64,000 bases of DNA from NCBI GenBank assembly GCA_024401395.1, contig JAKSLD010000010.1, forward strand, positions 1 to 64,000, in the 5' to 3' direction. Position 1 is the stretch's first letter. Each line of letters begins with the position of its first letter. The DNA is from Bacteroidales bacterium (lineage in GTDB: Bacteria > Bacteroidota > Bacteroidia > Bacteroidales > Marinilabiliaceae). Position numbers and translations under genes: made by a program. Under the pieces are notes generated by a model. The model saw only the letters and a list, made by a program, of their open reading frames with translations. It searched no databases and was not told the origin of the DNA. Below, piece by piece: positions 15,766 through 25,176 of this stretch.

Positions 15766-17220
15766 TTACTTCTTTTTCCACAATTTTGTCATATCCTCAA
15801 GTGTTTTACCCTTTGTCTCAGGAACCAACTTCCATACGAAGAGGGCTGCAACGATACAGATAACACCGTAGAGACCGTATGTGAACCAGTAGCCAAGGCT
15901 GTTTGCCATAGGTACGAAAGATGTCGATACGATCCAGTTGAAGATCCACTGGAATGCAACGGCAATAGCAACTGCGCCGCCACGGATTGTGTTAGGGAAT
16001 ACCTCAGCGATGAGTACCCAGCAGATTGGACCCCAAGAGAACATGAAGCTAGCTGAGTAAATCATTATTGAAATCATACAGAGCAACTGAAGGTCGGCAT
16101 TGCCGAATGTGCAAGCTACACCGATAGCTCCAAGAGCCATACCGAGAGAACCGGTAATGAGAAGAGGCTTTCGGCCAAGTTTCTCTACTGTGAAGATTGC
16201 CACGCAAGTGAAGCCGAGGTTAACGATGCCGTTGAATACGGTAAGTACCATTGGGTTGTCGAAGCCCATTGCCTCGTAGATACGTGGAGCGTAGTAGAGA
16301 ACAGCATTGATGCCTACTGCCTGCTGGAATACAGAGAGCATGATACCAACGAAGATACAGAGAAGACCGTATGTCAAGAGAGGCTCTGTCTTTACTGTCA
16401 TTGTCTCCTTAATCTCAGCAAGGATGCTCTTTGCCTTTGCAGCGCCGTTGATCTTAGCCAAGATAGCCTCTGCCTTGCTGTCCTCACCGATAGAGGCAAG
16501 GTAACGAGGTGTCTCAGGTACGAAGCAGATCAGGATAGCAAAAAGACCTGCAGGAACCATCTCCGAACCAAACATATAGCGCCAGCCCTCGTTGATGCTC
16601 CATTGTGCATCGTTGATGTTGAGAATCTGGTTTACGCCTTCGCCTACACTCTGAATGAGAGGAGCAATATGGTCGCCAAGGATGAAGAAGTTAACGAAAT
16701 AAACTACGAGCTGACCGAAGATGATGGCGAACTGGTTCCAGCTTACAAGCATACCGCGGATGTTGCTTGGTGCAACCTCACCGATATACATAGGGCAAAC
16801 TGCCGATGCCAGACCTACGCCGACACCACCGATGACACGATAGATGTTGAATACTATGAGAAGTGTCATGTCTGGCTGACCCTCTGGGAGGATCATTGTC
16901 TCAGGGCACATAGAACCCCATGCCGAGATGAAGAACATAACACCTGCAAAAATCAATGATTTCTTACGGCCCCAGTTCGATGCGAGAATACCTGAAATAG
17001 CACTACCGATAATACAACCGATAAGTGCGCTCGAACTTGTAAATCCATGCCAGAAGTCTGTATATACAAAGTCTTTTGCACCCATGAAGAATGCCTGCAG
17101 ACCCTTTTCAGCTCCCGAGATAACTGCTGTATCGTAGCCGAACAGAAGTCCGCCCAATACCGCAACAACAACTATACCAGTCAGATAAGCCGTGCTGCCT
17201 TTTTCATTAACTGTACTCAT
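15766..17220 (-). CDS. xylE: MFS sugar porter, XylE-like sugar/H+ symporter
   Basis: A 484-residue inner membrane transporter with 12 predicted helices. Sugar porter signatures are present: GGLLFGYDTAVISGA near residues 19-33, ASNWGRKKSL after helix 2, PMYIGEVAPSNIRG near helix 4 (P..IGEv.P..iRG), QQAVGINAVLYYAPRI in helix 7 (sugar contacts) and the C-terminal VPETKGKTLEDM. The insertions and the QQ-x-x-G-I-N motif fit the XylE group that imports D-xylose, though glucose or arabinose cannot be excluded. It has its own promoter and terminator. Confidence 0.88.
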   Translation of the reverse strand: MSTVNEKGSTAYLTGIVVVAVLGGLLFGYDTAVISGAEKGLQAFFMGAKDFVYTDFWHGFTSSSALIGCIIGSAISGILASNWGRKKSLIFAGVMFFISAWGSMCPETMILPEGQPDMTLLIVFNIYRVIGGVGVGLASAVCPMYIGEVAPSNIRGMLVSWNQFAIIFGQLVVYFVNFFILGDHIAPLIQSVGEGVNQILNINDAQWSINEGWRYMFGSEMVPAGLFAILICFVPETPRYLASIGEDSKAEAILAKINGAAKAKSILAEIKETMTVKTEPLLTYGLLCIFVGIMLSVFQQAVGINAVLYYAPRIYEAMGFDNPMVLTVFNGIVNLGFTCVAIFTVEKLGRKPLLITGSLGMALGAIGVACTFGNADLQLLCMISIMIYSASFMFSWGPICWVLIAEVFPNTIRGGAVAIAVAFQWIFNWIVSTSFVPMANSLGYWFTYGLYGVICIVAALFVWKLVPETKGKTLEDMTKLWKKK

Positions 17221-17263
17221 TGTATAAGCTATGTGAAAATATGTTTGTGTTTCTAACTAAATG

Positions 17264-17294
17264 CAAATATATACTATTTCCTAACACCAACAAA
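17264..17294 (-). promoter_or_regulatory. Promoter of the sugar porter gene
   Basis: On the minus strand: TTTG (17294-17291), a 19-bp spacer and TATATTTG (17271-17264), an exact consensus match. The -33 box overlaps the T-run of the adjacent hairpin. Confidence 0.85.
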
Positions 17295-17320
17295 AAAGCT
17301 CACCAATTATCGGTGAGCTT
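17291..17320 (-). terminator. Hairpin with T-run between divergent promoters
   Basis: AAGCTCACC and GGTGAGCTT form a 9-bp stem followed on the minus strand by TTTTTTG. It would stop minus-strand transcripts just before the porter promoter. Confidence 0.6.
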
Positions 17321-17336
17321 ATTGTCTGTCTGTTCT

Positions 17337-17367
17337 TTTGCTTTTTTCAGTATTATGCCTACATTTG
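17337..17367 (+). promoter_or_regulatory. Promoter of the beta-helix-like secreted protein gene
   Basis: TTTG (17337-17340), a 19-bp spacer and TACATTTG (17360-17367): exact consensus, 57 bp before the start codon. Confidence 0.85.
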
Positions 17368-17424
17368 TATTGGGAACAATGACGTGTTCATTACAAACTT
17401 GGTATTAACCTAAATAACATATTT

Positions 17425-19071
17425 ATGAAACTATTATTTCCTTTGTTGTTAGTCTCTTTGCTTGCTGTCTTTACGACAGCTAAAGCTGCCGACGTGGTTA
17501 GTTTGACATCAGGTGGAACTACCACAAATTATGCTTCGCTCGCTGACGCTTTTAAAGCTGTCTCAGGTACTGGTGAGAATACTATCAAGATGCTTGCCGA
17601 CATTAGCCTTGATGAAGATGAATATTTCACTGTAAAAACAGGGAATGTAACGTTAGACCTCAATGGGAAGACGCTTGCCGGAAATATATACATATTCAAG
17701 GGACTTGGTGCTAACAAGTTCTATTCTGGCTTCCTGAATGTTGATGGAGGCAAGCTGACCGTGGTTGACTCTAGTTCGGACAAAACAGGAACATTAACTA
17801 ATGTTCATAATAGTGGTGGCGCATTAGTAGTTTACAGCGGATCTCTCACAATAAACAATTCGAACATAACTTGCCCACAATATGCAGTTGTCGCATATGG
17901 TGGAACTGCAACGATAAATGGCGGTTCTTTTTCTTCAACCAAATCCTCTACTCTTCAAGTGTACGGAACAACCTTAACAATCAATGGAGGACGATTTGAT
18001 AGAGTATATAAAAGTAGTGACTTCTTCGGCATCTCTAACGGTGGTAAAATTGTCATAGGCGACGCATATTATTATCAGTCAGATCCTGATAGGGGATATT
18101 GTAGCATTTACGAAGGTACAATAACAAGTGGTAGCACGATATACGGAAGTGGTTCTATACACGCTAAATACCCACAAAGTTCAGTGAATCTTGCTGAGGT
18201 GTCGGTTACAGTAGATGGTGTTACGACCAAGACGAACTATAAGAACCTACGTCAGGCTTTTGACGAGGCTCAAAAGGCTACTAGTGCCACGGTGAAGCTT
18301 CTTGCAAATTGCAGCCTTGAAGAAGATGCCATAGCGTGCATCAGTGCAGGTAAAATTACATTTAACCTCAATGGCAAGACCATTACTGCCAACACCAGCC
18401 CTCAGGCACCAATATATGGAGCAAATACTTCGTCGAAAGCGCTTATCAATATCTCTGGTGGTGCGCTGACAATTTCAGGTAATAATAATGGCACTATTAA
18501 GAACACACACGCAAAAGGTGTGATACTCGAGATAAAACAAGGTAGTGGTTCGGCTACCATCAAGGCAGGCACATACGAGGCATACAATGTTTGTCATGTC
18601 AATGGAAAACTTACCGTCAGTGGTGGTGTGTTTAACGCGACAAATAATACTTTCGATGTTGCTGGTGTACAAGACTTGACTGCGAATAAAACATATAAGG
18701 CTAATTTGTATCTTAATGGTGGTACTTTTACGGCTGGTCAGAGGGTAATATCAGTAGGACAGGATGCTACAGCTACGCTCAGTGGCGGTACGTATACAAG
18801 TGATAATTACACAATTTTTGCTGCTGGTGGTCAGATCCTTGTTAAGGATGGCTTTGTTTATCATGCAGATGGTCATGAAGACAGAGAGGGCGATGTTACA
18901 GAGCGATTCACATATAATGGCAGTGTAGTAGCGAAGTCGAGCCTTTCAACTCCTATTGTATCTATCACAGAAGACGTTAAACCGTCAAAGGCAATAAAGA
19001 CACTCGAGAACGGACGCATTGTCATCATCCGCGATGGCATCAAATTCGACCTGTCCGGTCGCAGACTATAA
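17425..19071 (+). CDS. Secreted parallel beta-helix-like repeat protein
   Basis: A 548-residue protein with a Sec signal peptide (residues 1-21, ending TTAKAAD). It is made of two related halves (residues about 22-255 and 256-500), each opening with T(N)YxNLxxAF and LDLNGKT or FNLNGKT. Short repeats such as GGxxTINGGSF and GGxLTVSGGVF read like turns of a right-handed beta-helix. The C-terminus (GRIVIIRDGIKFDLSGRRL) looks like the short C-terminal segment found on many Prevotella-type exported proteins, perhaps a sorting signal. Function is unknown: a carbohydrate-binding or adhesive surface protein is possible. Confidence 0.75.
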   Translation: MKLLFPLLLVSLLAVFTTAKAADVVSLTSGGTTTNYASLADAFKAVSGTGENTIKMLADISLDEDEYFTVKTGNVTLDLNGKTLAGNIYIFKGLGANKFYSGFLNVDGGKLTVVDSSSDKTGTLTNVHNSGGALVVYSGSLTINNSNITCPQYAVVAYGGTATINGGSFSSTKSSTLQVYGTTLTINGGRFDRVYKSSDFFGISNGGKIVIGDAYYYQSDPDRGYCSIYEGTITSGSTIYGSGSIHAKYPQSSVNLAEVSVTVDGVTTKTNYKNLRQAFDEAQKATSATVKLLANCSLEEDAIACISAGKITFNLNGKTITANTSPQAPIYGANTSSKALINISGGALTISGNNNGTIKNTHAKGVILEIKQGSGSATIKAGTYEAYNVCHVNGKLTVSGGVFNATNNTFDVAGVQDLTANKTYKANLYLNGGTFTAGQRVISVGQDATATLSGGTYTSDNYTIFAAGGQILVKDGFVYHADGHEDREGDVTERFTYNGSVVAKSSLSTPIVSITEDVKPSKAIKTLENGRIVIIRDGIKFDLSGRRL

Positions 19072-19083
19072 TACGCAAAAACT

Positions 19084-19121
19084 AATCCCCCGCAATTCCT
19101 TCAGTCCAGTTGCGGGGGATT
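19084..19121. terminator. Bidirectional terminator between convergent genes
   Basis: AATCCCCCGCAA and TTGCGGGGGATT form a perfect 12-bp stem between the convergent ends of the genes at 17425 and 19146. Confidence 0.9.
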
Positions 19122-19145
19122 ATTGTCTGTCCGCCATAATAATTA

Positions 19146-20291
19146 TCAATATATCTTCCCTTCCCACAATTGCTTAAGAAAATACATCGCTGGCATCACT
19201 TCCACTCCGTTGAATATCCTTGGTCGTTCATCGTGTGATACTATTATCAGACGGGCTTGCTCATGTTCTTCCTTGAATGCTTTGAGCCCCTTTAGGTGTC
19301 TGGACATAACCTCAGCGCTCGACTTGAACTCTATGGCAACTTCTGCGTCTCCTAGTACGATGTCTACTTCTATCTCTGTATATGTATGCCAGTATGATAT
19401 GCAGTCTTTTTTGCCATGATAACCAAGATAGGCAACAATCTCTTGGATGAGTAGATGCTCAAAGGCATGACCATACTCTGCCGTGCCTCGCGATAGCGAA
19501 TTGCGCTTTAGTAACGAATTGACAACCCCAATGTCAAAGAAGTAAAACTTTGGTGATTGCCTTAACTTTCGTTTTATAGTCTTGCTGAATGCTGGTATGT
19601 AGTACCCCAAAAGTGTCTCTTCTATTATCGAGAAGTACTCTTTCACTGTCTTGGAGTCTACTCCGCAGTCTTGGGCTATGTTGGTATAATTTACCATTTC
19701 CCCGTCAGTAAGTGCCGCCACTTCTAGGAATCTATTGAAACTGGCTAGATTTCTGACCAAACTCTCTGCCTTGACCTCTTCCTTGAGGTATACAGATATG
19801 TACGACTCTAATCTTTTGGTTGCTAATCCTGATGGAGCATCGTAATGTCGTGGTAACATCCCACTTACAACAGCTTTATCAAAGTCAAACTCTGGTATCT
19901 CAGCACTTACTAGAGGATACATTTCGCACCAGAGTGCTCTGCCTCCTAGCGTGTTGTATCCTTTGCGCCTTAATTTTCTCGCACTAGATCCACTTAGTAT
20001 GAATCTCAGATTTTTACGACTTATCAGCCAGTGTACTTCATTCAGTAGTTCTGGTAGAAGCTGTATTTCGTCTATTATTATAGGTAGCTCTCCATCGTAA
20101 CTTTCCAATTCTTGACGCAATAGGGATGGATTGCGTTGTAATCTCGCAAGGGTGTTGCTTTCAAGAAGGTCATAGAATATTGCGTCCTTGAAATTCTCTA
20201 ATAAAACAGTTGTTTTTCCTGTTTGTCGTGCTCCAAATAGGAAAATACTGTCTGTTTCTGAATGTTCAAATGTTACAATTCTTTTATACAT
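19146..20291 (-). CDS. AAA+ ATPase with DUF4143 C-terminal domain
   Basis: A 381-residue protein of the common bacterial AAA_14/DUF4143 family, whose role is not established. Walker A is GARQTGKTT (residues 20-28) and Walker B IIIDEIQ (71-77). Sensor and arginine-finger candidates follow (FILSGSSARKLRRKG). The C-terminal domain has EVDIVLGDAEVAIEFKSS, reminiscent of a PD-(D/E)XK fold (D...E-F-K). I use ATG 20291 and not TTG 20303, since a -7 box at 20318-20325 leaves a short leader. A 32-bp tandem inverted repeat lies directly upstream, probably its operator. Confidence 0.88.
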   Translation of the reverse strand: MYKRIVTFEHSETDSIFLFGARQTGKTTVLLENFKDAIFYDLLESNTLARLQRNPSLLRQELESYDGELPIIIDEIQLLPELLNEVHWLISRKNLRFILSGSSARKLRRKGYNTLGGRALWCEMYPLVSAEIPEFDFDKAVVSGMLPRHYDAPSGLATKRLESYISVYLKEEVKAESLVRNLASFNRFLEVAALTDGEMVNYTNIAQDCGVDSKTVKEYFSIIEETLLGYYIPAFSKTIKRKLRQSPKFYFFDIGVVNSLLKRNSLSRGTAEYGHAFEHLLIQEIVAYLGYHGKKDCISYWHTYTEIEVDIVLGDAEVAIEFKSSAEVMSRHLKGLKAFKEEHEQARLIIVSHDERPRIFNGVEVMPAMYFLKQLWEGKIY

Positions 20292-20317
20292 AGCTATTTG
20301 CAATGCTGTTTCTATTG

Positions 20318-20325
20318 CAAATATA
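20318..20325 (-). promoter_or_regulatory. -7 box of the DUF4143 ATPase gene
   Basis: TATATTTG on the minus strand. The -33 region runs into the repeat cluster that begins at 20345. Confidence 0.6.
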
Positions 20326-20344
20326 GAGTGTTTTTTGGAATTCT

Positions 20345-20425
20345 ACTCCGAATTTTCATTGAATTTTCGGAGTACTACTCCATATTTTCAATCAAAATTC
20401 GGAGTAGTACTCCATATTTTCTATC
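20345..20425. repeat. Tandem 32-bp unit built as an inverted repeat, upstream of the ATPase gene
   Basis: ACTCC followed by (G/A)(A/T)ATTTTC begins at 20345, 20377 and 20409, exactly 32 bp apart. The first two units end in GGAGT (20369-20373, 20401-20405), so each unit is an inverted repeat. The junctions GGAGTACTACTCC and GGAGTAGTACTCC are reverse complements of each other. The cluster overlaps the expected -33 region of the ATPase gene. Confidence 0.9.
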
Positions 20426-20465
20426 TTTTTGATTGCTCAAATGCAACTTCTGCGTCTACTTCTTC

Positions 20466-21338
20466 TTACTCTTCTTTCTTCTTCCCCTTGAAGATCTTCG
20501 CAATAACACCGCCTATAGCACCGAGCGCAAGCACGATAACCTTCCAGAACTTGGCAAAGAATCCTGCCTTGGCTAGCATCTTGCCCGCTACAAGTCCACC
20601 AACAGTCCAGCCTGCTACGTTGTCTGTCGCTTCGTCAAAGTCCTCGTATCTGTACCCTTCGTCATATTTGACGTGGCTTATGATATGCTTCGTACATTCC
20701 TTCAACTCGGCCAACTGGTCTTCTGTGCCTACAGCCTCTAATTTGATGTACCCGTCTTTGCCAAGAATATAAATGTCGTAATTGATAGTGTTGTCGTCGC
20801 TACCTTCAAATTTCAACTTCTTAGCCCAGTGAAGGGTCTTTGTCTGCTCATCGTAATATGGCTTCTCTGCCCAGCCTAGCAACTCTCTCTTCATTAGCCC
20901 CTTCTCTTCTATCTCTGACTCTCTCTCCTTCATATCTTTTTTCCATCCGTCCATGAGGTCGTCATAGTCAACGTCCTTGGCATCGTCGTCTGAGATATAT
21001 CCGCTTTTGTCACTGTAAATAAAGAATGCGTAAGGCACATTGTAGTAGATGTCTGTCTTTGGAATAATGCAGCCGATCATATTGTCTTCTTCTTCATTGT
21101 CCCAATAATCCGCCAGCAGGTGATTAGCTTCTTCATTGTTCAGGAATGTGTATTCTCCCAAATCCTCAACAGTGGCATTGGCAACTCCAATGTGGAATGA
21201 TTGATTGATTCCCTGGATGCTGTCTGTCTGTACATAAATTATGTACTCTTTCTCCTCGTCTGTCAAGTCGTCCCACTCGTCGGCGTACGTAGCTGTGGTC
21301 AGGAGCGCAACTGCAATAAATGATAAAAACTTTTTCAT
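20466..21338 (-). CDS. DUF2167-family exported membrane protein
   Basis: A 290-residue protein. The ATG at 21338 opens a clear signal peptide (MKKFLSFIAVALLTTATYA); the frame continues upstream to 21425, but that part lies across the promoter. The DUF2167 body (residues about 50-250) includes LGWAEKPYYDEQTKTLHWAK and YDIYILGKDGYIKLEAVG. A C-terminal membrane helix (FWKVIVLALGAIGGVIAKIF) ends in a Lys/Glu-rich tail. The family is common, membrane-anchored and of unknown function. Confidence 0.85.
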   Translation of the reverse strand: MKKFLSFIAVALLTTATYADEWDDLTDEEKEYIIYVQTDSIQGINQSFHIGVANATVEDLGEYTFLNNEEANHLLADYWDNEEEDNMIGCIIPKTDIYYNVPYAFFIYSDKSGYISDDDAKDVDYDDLMDGWKKDMKERESEIEEKGLMKRELLGWAEKPYYDEQTKTLHWAKKLKFEGSDDNTINYDIYILGKDGYIKLEAVGTEDQLAELKECTKHIISHVKYDEGYRYEDFDEATDNVAGWTVGGLVAGKMLAKAGFFAKFWKVIVLALGAIGGVIAKIFKGKKKEE

Positions 21339-21364
21339 ATAAATGGTATTGTTGTATACGGGGG

Positions 21365-21372
21365 CAAAAGTA
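21365..21372 (-). promoter_or_regulatory. -7 box of the DUF2167 gene
   Basis: TACTTTTG on the minus strand fits TAnnTTTG. The -33 box is unclear. Confidence 0.5.
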
Positions 21373-21404
21373 ATATTTAATTCCCCATCTTGTCTGCTCC
21401 AAAA

Positions 21405-21624
21405 TAAAAAAATTACGATGAACACCTATTCCCATGCCTAGCACAAGCTAAGCACAAGCCTACTCCGAGTCTAGCCCGACTCTATTCCTAATCTAGCCTA
21501 TCTACCAAATCTAGTCCATCTACCCCATCTAGCCCATCTGCCAAATATAGCCCATCTCTCCCCTCTATCCCCCGCCACTAGGAATTAGGAATTACTAATT
21601 AGGAATTACTCATTATTTTTCCTT
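21405..21624 (+). repeat. Intergenic array A: anchor, six 11-bp units, nine 9-bp units, TAGGAATTA tail
   Basis: The anchor ATTACGATGAACA (21412-21424) is followed by six 11-bp units at 21431-21496 (for example CCCATGCCTAG, TCCGAGTCTAG, TCCTAATCTAG), then without a break nine 9-bp units at 21497-21577 (for example CCTATCTAC, CCCATCTAG, CAAATATAG). After these come repeats of TAGGAATTA (about 21579-21610) and the promoter region of the GH97 gene. No reading frame is supported; neither 11 nor a mixture of 11 and 9 keeps a codon frame. Confidence 0.9.
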
Positions 21625-21677
21625 TCTTTGTACCGCGTATCACGCAAAGTTTTCATCAATCACAATTTTAACGCACA

Positions 21678-23660
21678 ATGATTAGATCTTTCTTTTCTCT
21701 GCTGTCTGTTGTCGCTTTCTCTTGCGCAACTTTCGCAGAATCAGTTACTACTGTTAAGAGCCCTAATGGTAATATCGTCGTGACGGTTTCCGAGGATAAT
21801 GGTCAACTCTCATACAGTGTCTCAAATAATGGTGTCTCTTTCATCGAGAAATCAGCCCTCGGTTTGGTGATGGATTATGCCGATTGTTCTCAGAATCTGT
21901 CTCTCGGCGAGGTCTCTTATGCTAATTTGTCGGATTCTTATACTGTCCCTACTATCAAGCAGCGTACCGTGACCTACGAGGCTAATGGTATGACTGTTCC
22001 TGTAAAGGGTAAGTTCAAGTCTCGTGAGCGTGGTCAGGAGGTTGAGCGAGATGTGGTGTTGTTCAATGTCGAGTTCAGTGTCTCAAATAGCGATGTGGCT
22101 TTCCGTTATAATATCCAGCGCCCAAATCACGACCAACTTCTGGCTGCTCGTGTTATGGAGGAGAAGACTGAGTTTGTCATCGCTCAGGGTAGTACTACTT
22201 TCCTCTGCCCTCAGATGATTCCTATGACTGGCTTCGCTGGTACTGCTCCTAGCTATGAGACTGGCTATACTCCCGATGATGAAATGGGTAAGAATGGCTG
22301 GGGCGATGGCTATGTGTTCCCTTGTCTCTTCCGTAACGCTGATAAGGGTTGGCTCCTCATCTCCGAGACTGGTACTAATGGCTCTTACTGTGGTTGCCAC
22401 ATGAAGAATATCAATGCTAATAAGTATGCTGTGGCTTTCCCTAATGATAAGGAGTGTAATGGTAATGGTAAACCAGAGCCTGGCGTGACTCTTCCTTGCG
22501 CTACTCCTTGGCGTACCATTACTTTGGGCGCTACTCTTAAGCCTATCGTGGAGACAACCGTAGCTTGGGACCTCGTAAAGCCTGTCTATAAGGCTTCGCA
22601 GGAGTATAAGGCTAGCCGTGGCTCTTGGAGCTGGATCATAGGTATGGACCCTAGCTGTAACTATGATGAGCAGAAGCGTTATATCGATTTTTCTGCTGCT
22701 ATGGGTTACGAGACTCTCCTTATCGATGCTCTCTGGGATGTCCAGATTGGTCGCGACCGTATGAAGGAGCTGGTGGCTTATGCTAAGTCTAAGGGCGTGG
22801 GTATCTTCTTGTGGTATAATTCTAATGGCTACTGGAACCATGCTCCTCAGTCGCCTCGCCTCTGTATGGATCGCTCTCTCGTGCGCCGTCAGGAGATGAA
22901 GTGGCTCAATGAGATTGGTGTTCGTGGTCTTAAGATCGACTTCTTCGGTGGTGATAAGCAGCTTTCTATGCAGCTCTATGAGGATATCCTCGCTGATGCT
23001 AATGACTTTGGCTTGGAGATTATCTTCCACGGTTGTACTCTCCCTCGTGGTTGGGAGCGTATGTATCCTAATTTCGTGGCTGCTGAGGCGGTACGTGCTT
23101 CGGAGAACCTCCACTTTGGTCAGTATGATTGCGATATCGAGGCTTTCTGTGCTGCTATCCACCCGTTCGTCCGTAATACCGTAGGTTCTATGGATTTCGG
23201 CGGTAGCACTCTTAATAAGTATTGGAATGCTGATAATAAGACTGGTAATATCCGCCGTACTACTGATGCCTTCGCTCTCGCAACGGCTGTTCTCTTCCAG
23301 AGTTCAGTGCAGCATTTCGCTCTTGCTCCTAATAACCTTACTGATGCTCCTGCCGAGGCTATGGAGTATATGAAGAGGGTTAATACGGTGTGGGACGAGG
23401 TGCGTTTCATCGATGGTTACCCTGGTAAGTATGTTATCCTCGCTCGTCGCGCTGGGGATAAGTGGACCGTCGTAGGTATCAATGCCGAGAAGGAGACTAA
23501 GAAGGTCAGCATCGATTTGTCTGGGTTTGACTTCGGCGATAAGGTCTCTCTCTATTGCGACGATGTCAAGACTGGCGCTTTCGCAAAGAAGGAGCTTAAG
23601 GTCAAGAAGAATATCGCTAAGGTTGAGATGCTCTGTGGCGGTGGTTTCGTAATCGAATAA
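21678..23660 (+). CDS. Glycoside hydrolase family 97, retaining type
   Basis: A 660-residue exported enzyme with a signal peptide (residues 1-20, ending ATFAES). Residues about 21-300 are the N-terminal beta-sandwich of GH97, about 310-560 the (beta/alpha)8 barrel, and the rest a C-terminal beta domain. GLKIDFFGGD places an Asp at position 421 where retaining GH97 alpha-galactosidases (BtGH97b type) have their nucleophile; inverting SusB-type enzymes use two Glu instead. Alpha-galactosidase is thus the best guess. The gene is 24 nt upstream of an esterase gene, forming a two-gene carbohydrate unit. Confidence 0.92.
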   Translation: MIRSFFSLLSVVAFSCATFAESVTTVKSPNGNIVVTVSEDNGQLSYSVSNNGVSFIEKSALGLVMDYADCSQNLSLGEVSYANLSDSYTVPTIKQRTVTYEANGMTVPVKGKFKSRERGQEVERDVVLFNVEFSVSNSDVAFRYNIQRPNHDQLLAARVMEEKTEFVIAQGSTTFLCPQMIPMTGFAGTAPSYETGYTPDDEMGKNGWGDGYVFPCLFRNADKGWLLISETGTNGSYCGCHMKNINANKYAVAFPNDKECNGNGKPEPGVTLPCATPWRTITLGATLKPIVETTVAWDLVKPVYKASQEYKASRGSWSWIIGMDPSCNYDEQKRYIDFSAAMGYETLLIDALWDVQIGRDRMKELVAYAKSKGVGIFLWYNSNGYWNHAPQSPRLCMDRSLVRRQEMKWLNEIGVRGLKIDFFGGDKQLSMQLYEDILADANDFGLEIIFHGCTLPRGWERMYPNFVAAEAVRASENLHFGQYDCDIEAFCAAIHPFVRNTVGSMDFGGSTLNKYWNADNKTGNIRRTTDAFALATAVLFQSSVQHFALAPNNLTDAPAEAMEYMKRVNTVWDEVRFIDGYPGKYVILARRAGDKWTVVGINAEKETKKVSIDLSGFDFGDKVSLYCDDVKTGAFAKKELKVKKNIAKVEMLCGGGFVIE

Positions 23661-23678
23661 TCAATCCTAAAATATTAA

Positions 23679-24788
<1,110 letters not shown>

Positions 24789-24810
24789 ATCGTTCTCCTT
24801 TGGTCTATAT

Positions 24811-24846
24811 AGAGGCATATCTCCCGATAGATATGCCTCTTTTTTC
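24811..24846 (+). terminator. Terminator of the GH97-esterase unit
   Basis: AGAGGCATATCT (24811-24822) and AGATATGCCTCT (24829-24840) form a perfect stem followed by TTTTT. Confidence 0.95.
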
Positions 24847-24855
24847 TCGCCCTCC

Positions 24856-25130
24856 AAATCATAACTTTTCTATAGTGTTATATCTTTAACACTCCCTTAA
24901 TGCTCCCTTAACCCTCCGACTACCCACGCACTACCCACAGCCCTCTCAAATATAATTATTTGTCTTATATTTTTCCTATCCATCCCCTCTATCCTGTCTA
25001 GCCCGTCTACTTGTCTAGTCCATCTATCCTATCTATCTTGTCTATCCCCTCTAGTCTATCTATTCCGTCTATCCTATCAAATCCCCTCTCCTAGGAATTA
25101 GTAATTAGGAATTATATTCGTAATTAGGAA
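24856..25130 (+). repeat. Intergenic array B: second anchor type, five 11-bp units, 9-bp units, TAGGAATTA tail
   Basis: The anchor AAATCATAAC (24856-24865) is followed by five 11-bp units at 24886-24940 (TTAACACTCCC, TTAATGCTCCC, TTAACCCTCCG, ACTACCCACGC, ACTACCCACAG). After a short AT-rich gap, 9-bp units run from 24975 to 25081 (for example CCCCTCTAT, CCTGTCTAG, TCCATCTAT; one unit is 8 bp). A tail of TAGGAATTA repeats (25092-25130) leads into the DUF5606 promoter, the same order as in array A. Confidence 0.9.
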
Positions 25131-25139
25131 TTATTTTCC

Positions 25140-25147
25140 TACCTTTG
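25140..25147 (+). promoter_or_regulatory. -7 box of the DUF5606 gene
   Basis: TACCTTTG, 30 bp before the chosen ATG; the -33 region is AT-rich and lies in the TAGGAATTA tail of array B. Confidence 0.55.
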
Positions 25148-25176
25148 CACTCTCAAATTTGAAAAAACTGGCAAAT

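Noticed and set aside
21339-21425. 29-residue N-terminal extension of the DUF2167 protein
   Set aside because: It crosses the -7 box at 21365-21372 and would place the signal peptide inside the protein.
22083-23162. 359-residue open frame on the minus strand inside the GH97 gene
   Set aside because: It is antisense to a well-supported enzyme; its composition (runs of Ser, Ile, Arg, His) is what reverse reading of that codon use gives, and no domain is visible.
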